DNA from: CAWDVK01 sp963805715
GTDB lineage: Bacteria > Actinomycetota > Actinomycetes > Streptosporangiales > Streptosporangiaceae
Length of the DNA: 64,000 nt
Reading direction: 5' to 3'
NCBI GenBank assembly: GCA_963805715.1
Contig: CAWDVK010000004.1
Location: 426,345-490,344 of the forward strand
Below the pieces are notes generated by a model. It was not told the DNA's origin, did no database searches, and worked only from the letters and a program-made list of their open reading frames with translations. Position 1 is the first letter of the stretch. Each line of letters starts with the position of its first letter. The position numbers were made by a program, and so were the translations under genes. Shown piece by piece: positions 50,288 to 59,049 of this stretch.

Positions 50288-51898
50288 GTGGACCGATCGG
50301 ATGAGCGCTCGACGCCCCTGCTGGGTGAGGGTCTTGGGCGTCGCCAGTTCCTTCGGGGGATAGCGGCCACGGGGGCAATCGCGGGCGCGGGCGGCTTGCT
50401 AGCCGCGTGCGGGAGCGGGAGCAAGAGCTCGACAGCCGATGCCGCGGGCGCGCCCAGGAAACGGGGAGGCAACCTGAAGGTTGGCCTGGCCGGCGGTTCG
50501 AGTTCGGATACTCTCGACCCGCATCAAGGGCTTACTTATCTTGATACCGGCCGCTTCGAGGCCCTGTACCAGCCCCTGGTCAAGCTCGACAAGCAGGCGA
50601 AGAACGAGTTCGTGCTGGCGGAGTCGATTACGCCTTACAACGGCTCGCTGTCGGCATGGGTCATACGGCTGCGGCCTGGCGTCACTTTCCATAGCGGGAA
50701 GAACCTCGCGGCCGACAACGTCGTCTTTACTATCAACAGGATCATCTCGAACAGTTTCAGCGGCACCACCTTCTTCGGTCCGATTGACCTTAAGGGCGTC
50801 AAGGCGCTCGATGACCGGACCGTGCTGGTGCCCATGACGAAGCCCTTCGGCAGCTTCGTCGACTCGCTCGCAGGTGGCTGGTACTACCTTTACGTAGTGC
50901 CGAACGGCTTCAACCCGAAGACTCCAGATGGAACGGGACCGTTCGTTTACCAGAGCTTTACGCCCGGCCAGCGCAGCGTATTCGTCCGGAACAAGAATTA
51001 CTGGAAGTCTGGGCTTCCGTACGTGGATGCTCTGACGATCATCGACTTCAGCGACAATACGGCTGTCCAGGATTCCCTGGTCACCGGTGCCATCCAGGCC
51101 GCCGGCCAGCTTGACCCGCCGCAGATCCCTGCGCTGGCAAACACCAGCGGAGTGAAGACGGTCGTGTCACAGACTGGGCAGTTTAAGCCCTTTACGATGC
51201 GTGTGGACCAGGCGCCGTTCAATGACGTCAATGTTCGCCAGGCGTTGCGGCTCCTGGTCGATCGCCAGCAGTTGATTGAATCAGCCCTCAACGGGTACGG
51301 GGTGGTGGCCAGCGACGTCTTCGCGCCGTACGATCCTGATTTTGACAGCTCGCTGCACAGGCAGCAGGATATTCCGCAGGCCAAATTCCTGCTTAAGAAA
51401 GCTGGCATGGACAACCTGACGGTGACTCTTACAACGTCCGCCATTGCTACCGGTACTGTTGCAATGGCAACAGTACTGGCGGAGCAGGCCACCGCCGCGG
51501 GCGTAACAATTAAGCTTAATCAGGTAGACCCCGGCACTTTCTTCGCGACGGGAAAGTACCTCAACTGGTCGTTCTCTCAGGATTACTACAGTTATGCGGC
51601 CTACCTGAACCAGGTCGCGCAGTCATTCCTGGGCTCAGCTTCGCCCTTCAATGAGACGCACACCAACAATGCCCAGTACACATCCTGGTACGACCAGGCT
51701 AACGCGACAGCCGATCTTTCGACGCGTAAGCAGATCGTGTACGAGATGCAGCAGTACGATTTCACTCAGGGAGCTTACATTATTCCCACGTTCATGGACA
51801 CGCTCGACGCCTATAGCGACAAGATAACTGGATACACCACCGCCAAAGTAGGCGAGTCGATCTCCAACTGGGACTTCGAGCACCTGTCGTTCATCTAG
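50288..51898 (+). CDS. Dpp/Opp-type solute-binding lipoprotein
   Basis: The 536-residue protein begins with a Tat-type signal (GRRQFLRGIAATGAIAGAGGLLAACGSG), in which LAAC is a lipobox. SBP family 5 features follow: LDPHQGLTYLDTGRFEALYQPLVK, VIRLRPGVTFHSGK, GTGPFVYQSFTPGQ, APFNDVNVRQALRLLVDRQQLI and a C-terminal lobe to NWDFEHLSFI. It should deliver the substrate to the DppBC-like permeases. GTG start with TGGAGG upstream. Codon use is less GC-biased than flanking genes, in line with acquired DNA. Confidence 0.92.
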   Translation: MDRSDERSTPLLGEGLGRRQFLRGIAATGAIAGAGGLLAACGSGSKSSTADAAGAPRKRGGNLKVGLAGGSSSDTLDPHQGLTYLDTGRFEALYQPLVKLDKQAKNEFVLAESITPYNGSLSAWVIRLRPGVTFHSGKNLAADNVVFTINRIISNSFSGTTFFGPIDLKGVKALDDRTVLVPMTKPFGSFVDSLAGGWYYLYVVPNGFNPKTPDGTGPFVYQSFTPGQRSVFVRNKNYWKSGLPYVDALTIIDFSDNTAVQDSLVTGAIQAAGQLDPPQIPALANTSGVKTVVSQTGQFKPFTMRVDQAPFNDVNVRQALRLLVDRQQLIESALNGYGVVASDVFAPYDPDFDSSLHRQQDIPQAKFLLKKAGMDNLTVTLTTSAIATGTVAMATVLAEQATAAGVTIKLNQVDPGTFFATGKYLNWSFSQDYYSYAAYLNQVAQSFLGSASPFNETHTNNAQYTSWYDQANATADLSTRKQIVYEMQQYDFTQGAYIIPTFMDTLDAYSDKITGYTTAKVGESISNWDFEHLSFI

Positions 51899-52876
51899 CC
51901 AGCCTTGATCACAGCCGGGTTTACGACTTGGCGCGCGATAGCGGGATGCCTGGCGTGATCAGGTGGTCTTGGCGTGTCGGTCCCGGGATGACAGACGGCC
52001 GCGCAAGATCATGAAGATGTGTCGTCACCATGGGCCCGCGCGGCCTTGTCGCATCGTATCTGCACCGGCCTTCCGCGTCGCCGGCTAGGCAAGCTGATCA
52101 ATGAGCTGGCCGGGCCGTGGACGGCGCAGCAGGAATCCCGGCTGCGCGATCGGCGCGGTCGCGGCCGGCGGCGGGCGGCCGGCGCGGGCCCCGGTCATGA
52201 CCTGGTGTTCACCGACCGGGTCATCGCCACCCTGGTCATCTTGCGGTTCCAGCTCCCGCCCGCCGCCCTGGCGCTGTTCTACGGCGTGGACCGCCCGGCC
52301 ATCAGCCGGGCCGTCGGTGAGATACGGCCGCTGCTCGCCGCGCGGGGCTTCGCCGCAGCCCGGCGAGGCCGGGCTGCGGCTGCGGACGCTGGCGGACGTG
52401 TTCGCCTGCGCCGCCGCCGAGGGCGTGCACCTGCGCATCGACGGCACCGAGGTCCAGGTCCGCCGTCCGCAGGCTCACCGGCCCGGCCGGCGGGCGTTCG
52501 TGTCCGGAAAGTTGGAGGCGCGCCAGTGCGGGCCGGCTGTCGTGGCTCGGCGCGTTCCGCCCGGGCTGCATGCACGACATCACCGCACTGCGCACCGAGG
52601 GCATCGAGAACCTGCTACGCCAGCACCCCGGCGTCACCGCCGATGTTGATTCCGGCTATCAGGGCCTGGCCCGCGACTTCCCCGGCCAGGTCACCGCCCC
52701 GCCCAGGAAGCCCAAGGCCGGCGCAACGCCCGGCCAGGTCACCGAGCGCGAGGCAGCCCGCGAGCAGCAGTCCTCCCGGCGGATCCGCATCGAGCATTCC
52801 ATCGCCGAACCCAGGCAGCGGAGACCCCTGCAGCGCTACATCGGACGCCGCGAATACTTCGAAGACACCGCGCTGG

Positions 52877-52882
52877 CCATCG
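52877..52882. repeat. Left copy of the 6-bp target duplication
   Basis: CCATCG directly precedes the IS4-like left end. The same six bases follow the right end at 54383-54388. Removing the insertion and one copy restores the interrupted reading frame. Confidence 0.75.
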
Positions 52883-54382
52883 CCCAATGGCATTAAGTTA
52901 CGGTGGGACGGGCATCAGCCAGAAGGTGACCACGGTCAGCGGGGTTAGCCGGGCGGACCGGCCGGGCTTGCGGGTCTTGTACCGGCCGCCCGGGCGCTTG
53001 GTCTCGCGCCTGTAGCGCCGGCCGGGGCGCGTGGACCAGGTTGCGCTTGAAGGTGATCTCGAAGGCCAGGTCGGCGGCGAGGTCGTTGAGGTGCTCAGGG
53101 GGAAAAGCATCCGGAGTCGCTGATGCGGCTGCGGATTCCGTCGCGGGCCCGGGTGAAGGAGATCCGGGCAGGATCCAGGCCAGCGTCGGTGGCGGCGTGG
53201 CTGATCAGGGTGCGGATCGCCTGGTAGCAGCACAGCATCGCGTAGATCTCCTGGCGGATCATCGGCGGGGACTTCGACCGCAGCACCACGGCGGCGCCGC
53301 CGCGGACCGGGGTTTCCAGCTCATCGAAGCAGGTTTCCAGCTGCCAGCGCGACGCGTAGGCGGCGGCCGCCTGCTCCGGGGCCAGCAGCGCGGGATCGAG
53401 CAGGTCGGTGACCAGGGTGAAGGTCTCTGAGGTCTCGCTGCCGTCCTGGCTTGCCACCGAGTACTCGATGACGCGGACGGTGATCCCGGGAATGTCCTGC
53501 GGGCGCGCTCCCCTGCGGCGCATCCGCCGCGAGGCAGCCGGGTCGGCGATCCGCGACAGCCAGGTCCCGTCGGGGAGCACCTCCAGCACCGGCAGGTCCG
53601 CGTCGGACTTCGCCCGCCACAGCACGTGGATACCGCGGCCGAGGACGTTTTTCAGCAAGCCGCGGGACAGGAAGTTGCGGTCGGCCAGCAGCAGGTCGCC
53701 GGGCGCGAGCTTGCCGAGCAGCTGGCGGGTCAGCGGCTGCTCCCCGACGGCAAGCGGGGAGGTGAGCGCGCCCAGCACCGCCCGGGTCCCGCACTCCCCG
53801 AGCCCGACTACGCGGATCTGCGGGAACGGGCCAGGTCCTGCGTCGTTGCCCGGGTAACCGAACTCGGTCCCGTTCTCCGGGGTGGCCGGCACATCCAGGC
53901 ACATCCCGTCCACGGCTGCCAGCCGCATGCCGGACACGAACGCGCGCTCCTGCTCCTCCCCGGCCAGCGGCCCGGCCACCTCCTCCAGCAGGGCGGCCAT
54001 CACCTGCCACCCCAGCCGCTGGCGCGCGAGGGTGATCGCCGCCGCGCTCGGCTGCATGCCCAGCAGCACGCGCGCCTGGAACCGCCGTGCCCAGTCCAGG
54101 CCCGCGACCAGCTTGTTCCACACCTCGCCGTAGCCAGACTGGAAGAACAGCACCATCGCCAGCAGGTAGTAGACAACGACCCGGGCCGGCAGCGTGCGCC
54201 TGCGCTGCTCCCGCACGCCCGCCTCATCGACGACCCGGTCAACCAGCTCAGGCGGGAACACCTTCGCCAGCACGCCGATCCCGATCCGGTCCGCCAGCCG
54301 GTCACCGGCCACAACCCGCTGTCCTCGCCTCGCCACGCAGGCGATCTTACACCCGCACCAGCTTAACTTAACGCCACTGGGC
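52883..54382. mobile_element. IS4-like insertion sequence (1500 bp)
   Basis: The left end CCCAATGGCATTAAGTTA and the inverted right end CCCAGTGGCGTTAAGTTA differ at two positions. Similarity continues inward (TGG, CGGG). The element is flanked by the 6-bp duplication CCATCG and carries one transposase gene on the minus strand. Confidence 0.85.
52898..54336 (-). pseudogene. IS4-family transposase with C-terminal frameshifts
   Basis: From GTG 54336 the main frame runs 413 residues to a stop at 53095. The N-terminal IS4 domain is LADRIGIGVLAKVFPPELVDRVVDEAG, and the DDE core has LAAVDGMCLDVPATPENG, LLLADRNFLSRGLL (second Asp) and AYASRWQLETCFDELE (Glu). The frame ends ISDSGCFSP early. The missing end is present in other frames: LNDLAADLAFEITFKRNLVHAP, then RRYRRETKRPGGRYKTRKPG and LTPLTVVTFWLMP to 52898. 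So there are two frameshifts, and whether the shortened protein works is unclear. Confidence 0.75.
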
Positions 54383-54388
54383 CATCGC
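54383..54388. repeat. Right copy of the 6-bp target duplication
   Basis: CCATCG follows the IS4-like right inverted repeat and matches 52877-52882. Confidence 0.75.
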
Positions 54389-54875
54389 CGGACTCGTCTC
54401 CGACCGCACCGCTGAACGCTGAAGATCACCGGGTCGGCCACTCCAGGCCAGCACGCCCCGACCTCAATCGCGCACCAAGTCGTAAGCAATCGGGGAATGG
54501 GGCGGTTAGAGCGCCGGGATAAACCGGCATGGAGAAGGAGATGAGAGAGCTCTACATCGAAGGAGTAGCGATCCACGGTGGCCCCGAGTCATGCGTCGGC
54601 GTCCGTGAGGGCGCAGGCGAAGCGTTGACAGGGGTACGTGCAGGCTGGGCTATTGAGCCGCGAAATCAACGAGTTCGGGGTGCCGACGCCGTTAAACAGG
54701 TCGGAAGGCAACATCGCTGGCGGCGCTATGCGCGAGCCGTCAGGGGACCCCGCGCGGTCGGAGAACCTGTGCATGTACGGAATCTCCATGCGCGAGAACC
54801 GGGAGATCCTGCGATCGCCCGTCCGGCTGATGACCGGGCGGGCCGCTCAGGAAACGCCAAGGCGGTAAGCCTGGG

Positions 54876-56372
54876 ATGAACGAGCGCAGGAAGTCTGACA
54901 GCCCCGTAGTACCTGCGAAGCCGCCGAACAAGGCGATGGCTGCGGCCGTCGGTGCGGAGGTGGTGGAGGAAAGGGGGCTGGCCAAGGGGAACACGGACAG
55001 CACAACACGTCCCGGACGCAGTGCCGGGCCAGGCGTGCCAAGCGGGCTGGATCGTGTGCGCGAAGTAGCACGAAGGGACAAGGATGCGCAGTTCACGGCG
55101 CTGCTGCACCATGTCACCCTGAGCCGCCTGCGGTGGGCCTACTGGGCGATCCGCCCGAAGGCTGCTCCGGGGGTGGACGGGATGACATGGGGCGCCTACG
55201 GACAGGACCTGGAGACCAGGCTCCAGGACCTGCACCGGCGGGTGCACAGCGGTGCCTACCAGGCAAAGCCATCACGGCGGGCGTACATCCCGAAGGCGGA
55301 CGGGCGGCAGCGGCCGCTTGGCATTGCCACGCTGGAGGACAAGATCCTCCAGCGCGCCGTCGTCGAGGTGCTCAACGCCGTCTACGAGGTGGACTTCCTG
55401 GGCTTCTCCTACGGCTTCCGGCCGCGGCGCAGCCCGCATCATGCGCTGGATGCGCTCACGGTCGGGATCGAGCGGAAGAAGGTGAACTGGGTGCTCGACG
55501 CGGACATCCGCGATTTCTTCACCAGCCTTGATCACGGCTGGCTGGAGAAGTTCCTTGAGCACCGGATCGCGGACAAGCGGGTCCTGCGGCTCATCAGCAA
55601 GTGGCTGAACGCAGGGGTCATCGAGAACGGCAAGTGGTCGGAGACTCCGGAGGGGGCGCCGCAAGGCGCATCGGCATCGCCGTTACTGGCGAACGTCTAC
55701 CTCCACTATGTCTTTGACTGGTGGGCCCAGTGGTGGAGAGAACGCCACGCGCACGGTGATGTCATCATCGTGCGCTTCGCGGACGACTTCGTTGCCGGGT
55801 TCGAGCATCAGGCGGACGCGCAGCAGTTCCTCTCTGATCTTCGCGAGCGGTTCGCGAAGTTCGGCCTGGAGCTGCATCCTGGCAAGACGCGCCTTATCGA
55901 GTTCGGCCGGAATGCGGCCCGAGCCCGTGCGGCCCGGGGTGACAGGAAACCCGAGACGTTCGACTTCCTTGGCTTCACGCACATGTGCGGCCAGACGAAG
56001 AACGGCCGTTTCTGGTTGAAGCGCAAGACGATCTCGAAAAGGATGCGGGCGAAGCTGGCAGAGGTCAACGACCAGCTCAAGCGACGCCGGCACCTGCCCA
56101 TCCCGGGACAGGGACGGTGGCTGGCCAGCGTGGTGCGAGGGCACCGCGCCTACTATGCCGTCCCCGGCAACACCGACGCCGTGGCAGCCTTCCGCACCCA
56201 GGTGACGAGGCACTGGTACAAGGCGCTCCGGCGCCGCAGCCAGCGCACGCGTCTCAACTGGACGCGGATGAACCGCCTGGCGACCCGATGGCTACCACCC
56301 GCCCGCGTGATGCATCCCTTCCCAGGCGAGCGGTTCGACGCCAAGACCCAAGGCAGGAGCCCAGTGCGTTAG
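54876..56372 (+). CDS. ltrA: Group II intron reverse transcriptase/maturase
   Basis: The 498-residue protein has RT fingers and palm: KAAPGVDGMTWGAYGQDL, YIPKADGRQRPLGIATLEDKILQRAV, FSYGFRPRRSPHHALDAL, ADIRDFFTSLDH, GAPQGASASPLLANVYLHYVFD and the catalytic FADDFVAGF (a variant of YADD). A maturase X domain follows, with FDFLGFTHMCG and an Arg-rich helix. There is no HNH endonuclease, so retrohoming would rely on other mechanisms such as replication forks. It needs the intron RNA for splicing. Confidence 0.92.
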   Translation: MNERRKSDSPVVPAKPPNKAMAAAVGAEVVEERGLAKGNTDSTTRPGRSAGPGVPSGLDRVREVARRDKDAQFTALLHHVTLSRLRWAYWAIRPKAAPGVDGMTWGAYGQDLETRLQDLHRRVHSGAYQAKPSRRAYIPKADGRQRPLGIATLEDKILQRAVVEVLNAVYEVDFLGFSYGFRPRRSPHHALDALTVGIERKKVNWVLDADIRDFFTSLDHGWLEKFLEHRIADKRVLRLISKWLNAGVIENGKWSETPEGAPQGASASPLLANVYLHYVFDWWAQWWRERHAHGDVIIVRFADDFVAGFEHQADAQQFLSDLRERFAKFGLELHPGKTRLIEFGRNAARARAARGDRKPETFDFLGFTHMCGQTKNGRFWLKRKTISKRMRAKLAEVNDQLKRRRHLPIPGQGRWLASVVRGHRAYYAVPGNTDAVAAFRTQVTRHWYKALRRRSQRTRLNWTRMNRLATRWLPPARVMHPFPGERFDAKTQGRSPVR

Positions 56373-56385
56373 CAGCGCACGCTGG

Positions 56386-56430
56386 GATCTGCGCGGGGGG
56401 CCGCCCGCAAGGGCGGTCCCTACCGCGATC
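56386..56430 (+). ncRNA. Domain V-like hairpin of the group II intron
   Basis: The segment folds into a lower stem (GATC...GCGG with CCGCGATC), a two-base bulge, and an upper stem GGGCCGCCC/GGGCGGTCCC capped by a GCAA tetraloop. It lies 14 bases after the maturase stop, the normal position of catalytic domain V. Domain VI should follow up to about 56480. Confidence 0.6.
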
Positions 56431-56533
56431 TTGCTAGGTTGATCGCGGGTGCCGGATAAGAAATGCGATTGAGAAGGCTGCGGGCTACGGGGAATGCGGG
56501 TGGCCTAGCGCCGACTTACGCTGGTGGCCTCTA

Positions 56534-57767
56534 GTGCCGTAGCAGGTCACGTTTGCCCTGTCGGGCGTGGACGGCCGGGGCTGTGTTCTAAAATTTAGCG
56601 GTCGCTGATCCTTCAGACTGGGCCGGTGGCCGAACGTCTGCGGGTGCGTGAGATCGATGATGATGAGGGCCGGCGTCTGGTCCGTATCGTGCGCCGGGGC
56701 AGCGGGTCGGTGGTTACCTGGCGGCGGGCGCAGATGGTGCTGCTGTCCGCGCAGGGCATGGACGCAGCGGCGATCGCGAGGGTGGCGTTCACCAGCGAGG
56801 ACCGGGTCCGCGATGTGATCCGCAACTTCAACGCTGACGGGTTCGCCTCGCTGTACCCGAGGTACCGGGGCGGGCGGGCACCCAAGTTCACGTTGCCGCA
56901 GCGGCGGGAGATCAAGAAGATCGCCAGGTCGAGGCCGGTCGAGCATGACCTGCCGTTTTCCACCTGGAGCTTGTCGAAGCTGGCGGAGTTCCTGGTCGCT
57001 GAGGGGGTGGTCGACGACATCAGCCACGAGGGCCTGCGGGTGCTGCTCCGCGAGGAGGGCGTCACCTTTCAGCGGCTGAAAACCTGGAAGGTCTCCAAAG
57101 ACCCGGACTACGCGGTGAAGAAGGCCCGGGTCGAGCACCTGTATGCGATCGCCGACCGCGAGGTCATCCCCGAGCCCGGCGAACCGGAGATCGTTTTTTG
57201 CGTGGACGAGTTCGGGCCGCTGAATCTCCAGCCGCATCCGGGCCGGCAGTGGGCTGCGGTCAGCGGCAAGAGCAAGGAACCCGGCCGCAGGCCACGGCCC
57301 CGCAGACGCGCCACCTATACCCGCACCGCCGGGGTGCGGCACCTGTTCGCCGCCTATGAGCTGGGCAAGGACAAGATGTATGGGCATATCAAGCCGCGCA
57401 AGAACCGGGCCCGGTTCCCGGGGTTCTGCCGCTATCTGCGCTCGCTGTACCCGCCCGATGTCCGGATCGCGATCATCTGCGACAACTTCAGCCCGCACCT
57501 GACCACCAGGAAGGACAAGCGGGTCGGGCAGTGGGCCGCGGCCAGCAACGCCGAGATCGCCTACACACCGACGAATTCATCCTGGTTAAACCGCGTAGAG
57601 GCGCAGTTCACCGCCCTGCGCTACTTCGCCCTCGACGGCACCGATCACGCCACCCATCAAGAACAGGGCAGCATGATCCGCCGCTACATCATCTGGCGTA
57701 ACAACCACGCCTACGACGAACGGCTGCGCCGGGTCGTCGAGCGGGCAAACGTAGCCTGAGGCGGCAC
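56534..57767. mobile_element. IS630-family insertion sequence (1234 bp)
   Basis: The ends GTGCCGTAGCAGG and inverted GTGCCGCCTCAGG continue with a shared ACGTTTGCCC, giving about 26-bp inverted repeats with five mismatches. They are flanked by TA at 56532-56533 and 57768-57769, the standard IS630 target. The right end lies ten bases from the stop codon of the next gene. Confidence 0.85.
56626..57759 (+). CDS. IS630-family transposase
   Basis: The 377-residue protein has an N-terminal helix-turn-helix (VVTWRRAQMVLLSAQGMDAAAIARVAFTSEDRVRDVIRNF), a winged region (LPFSTWSLSKLAEFLVAEGVV) and a DDE core. The core has IVFCVDEFGPLNLQPHPGRQWA (first Asp), IAIICDNFSPHLT (second Asp) and YTPTNSSWLNRVEAQF (Glu). 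It is a single intact frame, so the element may still be active. The GTG start at 56626 lies inside the left end region. Confidence 0.92.
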   Translation: MAERLRVREIDDDEGRRLVRIVRRGSGSVVTWRRAQMVLLSAQGMDAAAIARVAFTSEDRVRDVIRNFNADGFASLYPRYRGGRAPKFTLPQRREIKKIARSRPVEHDLPFSTWSLSKLAEFLVAEGVVDDISHEGLRVLLREEGVTFQRLKTWKVSKDPDYAVKKARVEHLYAIADREVIPEPGEPEIVFCVDEFGPLNLQPHPGRQWAAVSGKSKEPGRRPRPRRRATYTRTAGVRHLFAAYELGKDKMYGHIKPRKNRARFPGFCRYLRSLYPPDVRIAIICDNFSPHLTTRKDKRVGQWAAASNAEIAYTPTNSSWLNRVEAQFTALRYFALDGTDHATHQEQGSMIRRYIIWRNNHAYDERLRRVVERANVA

Positions 57768-57776
57768 TAGCTAGAT

Positions 57777-58778
57777 CTACCTTGCAACCAAGCCCTTGAC
57801 GTTGAGCAGATTGTCCGTCACCCCGGCTTCGAACATCAACTGTGCGACTCGCTGGACCTGGCCAACGCTCAGATAGGTCGGGTAGGCGCCCAGCGTAATC
57901 AGTGCGGCGTCCGAGGCGCTCATGCCGGTTGCCTTGGGAAGGACGCGCTGTATCGGCCCGCGCATGCTAGAGGCAGCCTGGGCCTGGAACAGCACGGTTC
58001 GGAACTCGCTCACAGTGGCGGAATGCCCGAGCGCGTAGGAGGACAAACTGAAGTAGCCAAGCTGCGGCAACGCAGAGGCGACGCCCGAGTTGGCGTCGAT
58101 CAGCTCCTGTGCGCCAACCTGGCTCTCAGCCTTCAAGACATAAGGCTCAGTGGCCAGGATGGCGCTAACCTGGCCGTTGCGGAGCTCGCTGATCATGTCC
58201 TGCGCCGGAGTCGGCTTCCACTTCACGCTCGTCGGGCTGACGCCGTCGCTCTCCAGCACTGCCTGGGCCGCTAGCGTTTCGATGTCATAAGGGAGACTGC
58301 CGGTGGCGGTGATGACTTGTGGCTCCGGAGAGGCGACAGTGGCGCCCTCGAGGGCCTGGGGGCTAGTGATCTTCGAGTTGGGCAGGGTGAGGATCTCCGT
58401 CATGTTCGGTGTGGCGTCATATCCGTCCGCGACCAACCGCAGCGACAGCTGGTTGTTGGCCTGCTCGTAAAAGAAGTCTGTGTAATCGCCAGCTGCGACC
58501 TGAGCCTGGCCGCTACGGAGTGCCCGCACCACCGGGGCGAGTGCAGGGTACCTCTTGATGTGGACAGTGAGCCCATGCTGGCTGAAGAGGCCGTCCCGGA
58601 CAGCGACGTACAGCGGGGCGTTGCCTGGGCCGGGGACCACCGCCACAGTGATGGTCTGGCTCCCCGGCGAGCCTGCGTTCGCGGAGCTGCCGCAGGCAGA
58701 CGCCAGGATGGCGATCAACGCAAGTGCAAGCGTCAACCTCAGAGCCGAAAGACGGGCACCAGCCCGGACAAGACGCAT
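57777..58778 (-). CDS. SsuA/NMT1-like ABC substrate-binding lipoprotein
   Basis: The 333-residue protein has a lipoprotein signal (LRLTLALALIAILASACGSS) and an NMT1/SsuA fold: TITVAVVPGPGNAPLYVAVRDGLFSQHGLTVHIKRYP, AGDYTDFFYEQAN, LEGATVASPEPQV and ELRNGQVSAILATEPYVLKAES. Relatives bind sulfonates, nitrate or thiamine precursors. No permease or ATPase is adjacent; the IS630 insertion directly beyond the stop suggests the rest of the operon may have been displaced. AGGGAGCC precedes ATG 58778. Confidence 0.88.
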   Translation of the reverse strand: MRLVRAGARLSALRLTLALALIAILASACGSSANAGSPGSQTITVAVVPGPGNAPLYVAVRDGLFSQHGLTVHIKRYPALAPVVRALRSGQAQVAAGDYTDFFYEQANNQLSLRLVADGYDATPNMTEILTLPNSKITSPQALEGATVASPEPQVITATGSLPYDIETLAAQAVLESDGVSPTSVKWKPTPAQDMISELRNGQVSAILATEPYVLKAESQVGAQELIDANSGVASALPQLGYFSLSSYALGHSATVSEFRTVLFQAQAASSMRGPIQRVLPKATGMSASDAALITLGAYPTYLSVGQVQRVAQLMFEAGVTDNLLNVKGLVAR

Positions 58779-59049
58779 AAGGCTCCCTCGACGCGGTTGG
58801 ATGGTGTCGAATCGGACGTTCGGGGACACAAGCGTAGCGTGACAAGTTATCCTAGTGTCGCCTGGTTGAGCCCGCACTGTGGTCAATACCGATTGTCGCG
58901 GATGCAGGTATTGATGTGCGTTGGCCGTCAAGGCGTTAGAGTTGGCCCGGCTGTGCCGCGACGCTGCACATACGAATCGTCTGCCAGGAAGGGTTCAGCA
59001 TGTCTGTCCTGCCCCCGAGCCTGGATCAGTGTTGGCTCCCTACGGTCAC

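Larger units (their letters stand above)
52019..54421 (+). pseudogene. IS5-like DDE_Tnp_4 transposase, frameshifted and interrupted
   Basis: Three frames give one transposase. Frame 1 has TGLPRRRLGKLINELAGPW and FQLPPAALALFYGVDRPAISRAVGEIRPLL. Frame 2 has LRLRTLADVFACAAAEGVHLRIDGTEVQVRRP. Frame 3 has GCMHDITALRTEGIENLL, VDSGYQGLARDFPGQV and EDTALAIA. The IS4-like insertion interrupts codons at 52882. After it, the sequence resumes as GLVSDRTAER and a stop at 54419-54421, restoring the normal C terminus. At least two frameshifts and a short deletion near 52510-52550 also exist. Confidence 0.75.
51921..54485. mobile_element. IS5-like element (DDE_Tnp_4 type), interrupted by an IS4-like element
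   Basis: The ends TTACGACTTGGCGCGCGAT (51921) and, on the other strand, TTACGACTTGGTGCGCGAT (54485 inward) are inverted repeats with one mismatch. They enclose the frameshifted transposase gene listed below. The 1.5-kb IS4-like element at 52883-54382 sits near the end of that gene. Without it the outer element would be about 1.06 kb. No clear outer target duplication is visible. Confidence 0.75.
54490..56480 (+). mobile_element. Group II intron
   Basis: A non-coding 5' part of about 380 bases (GATAAACCGGCATGGAG, CCACGGTGGCCCCGAGTCAT, GCGTTGACAGGGGTACGTGC) looks like intron domains I-IV. It is followed by the maturase gene and a domain V-like hairpin. The exact 5' and 3' ends could not be fixed. 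It starts just after the right end of the IS5-like element. Confidence 0.7.

Noticed and set aside
54529..54879. Plus-strand frame before the maturase
   Set aside because: Lies in the structured RNA part of the group II intron, not protein-coding.
56485..57498. 337-codon minus-strand frame opposite the IS630 transposase
   Set aside because: Antisense to conserved DDE motifs.
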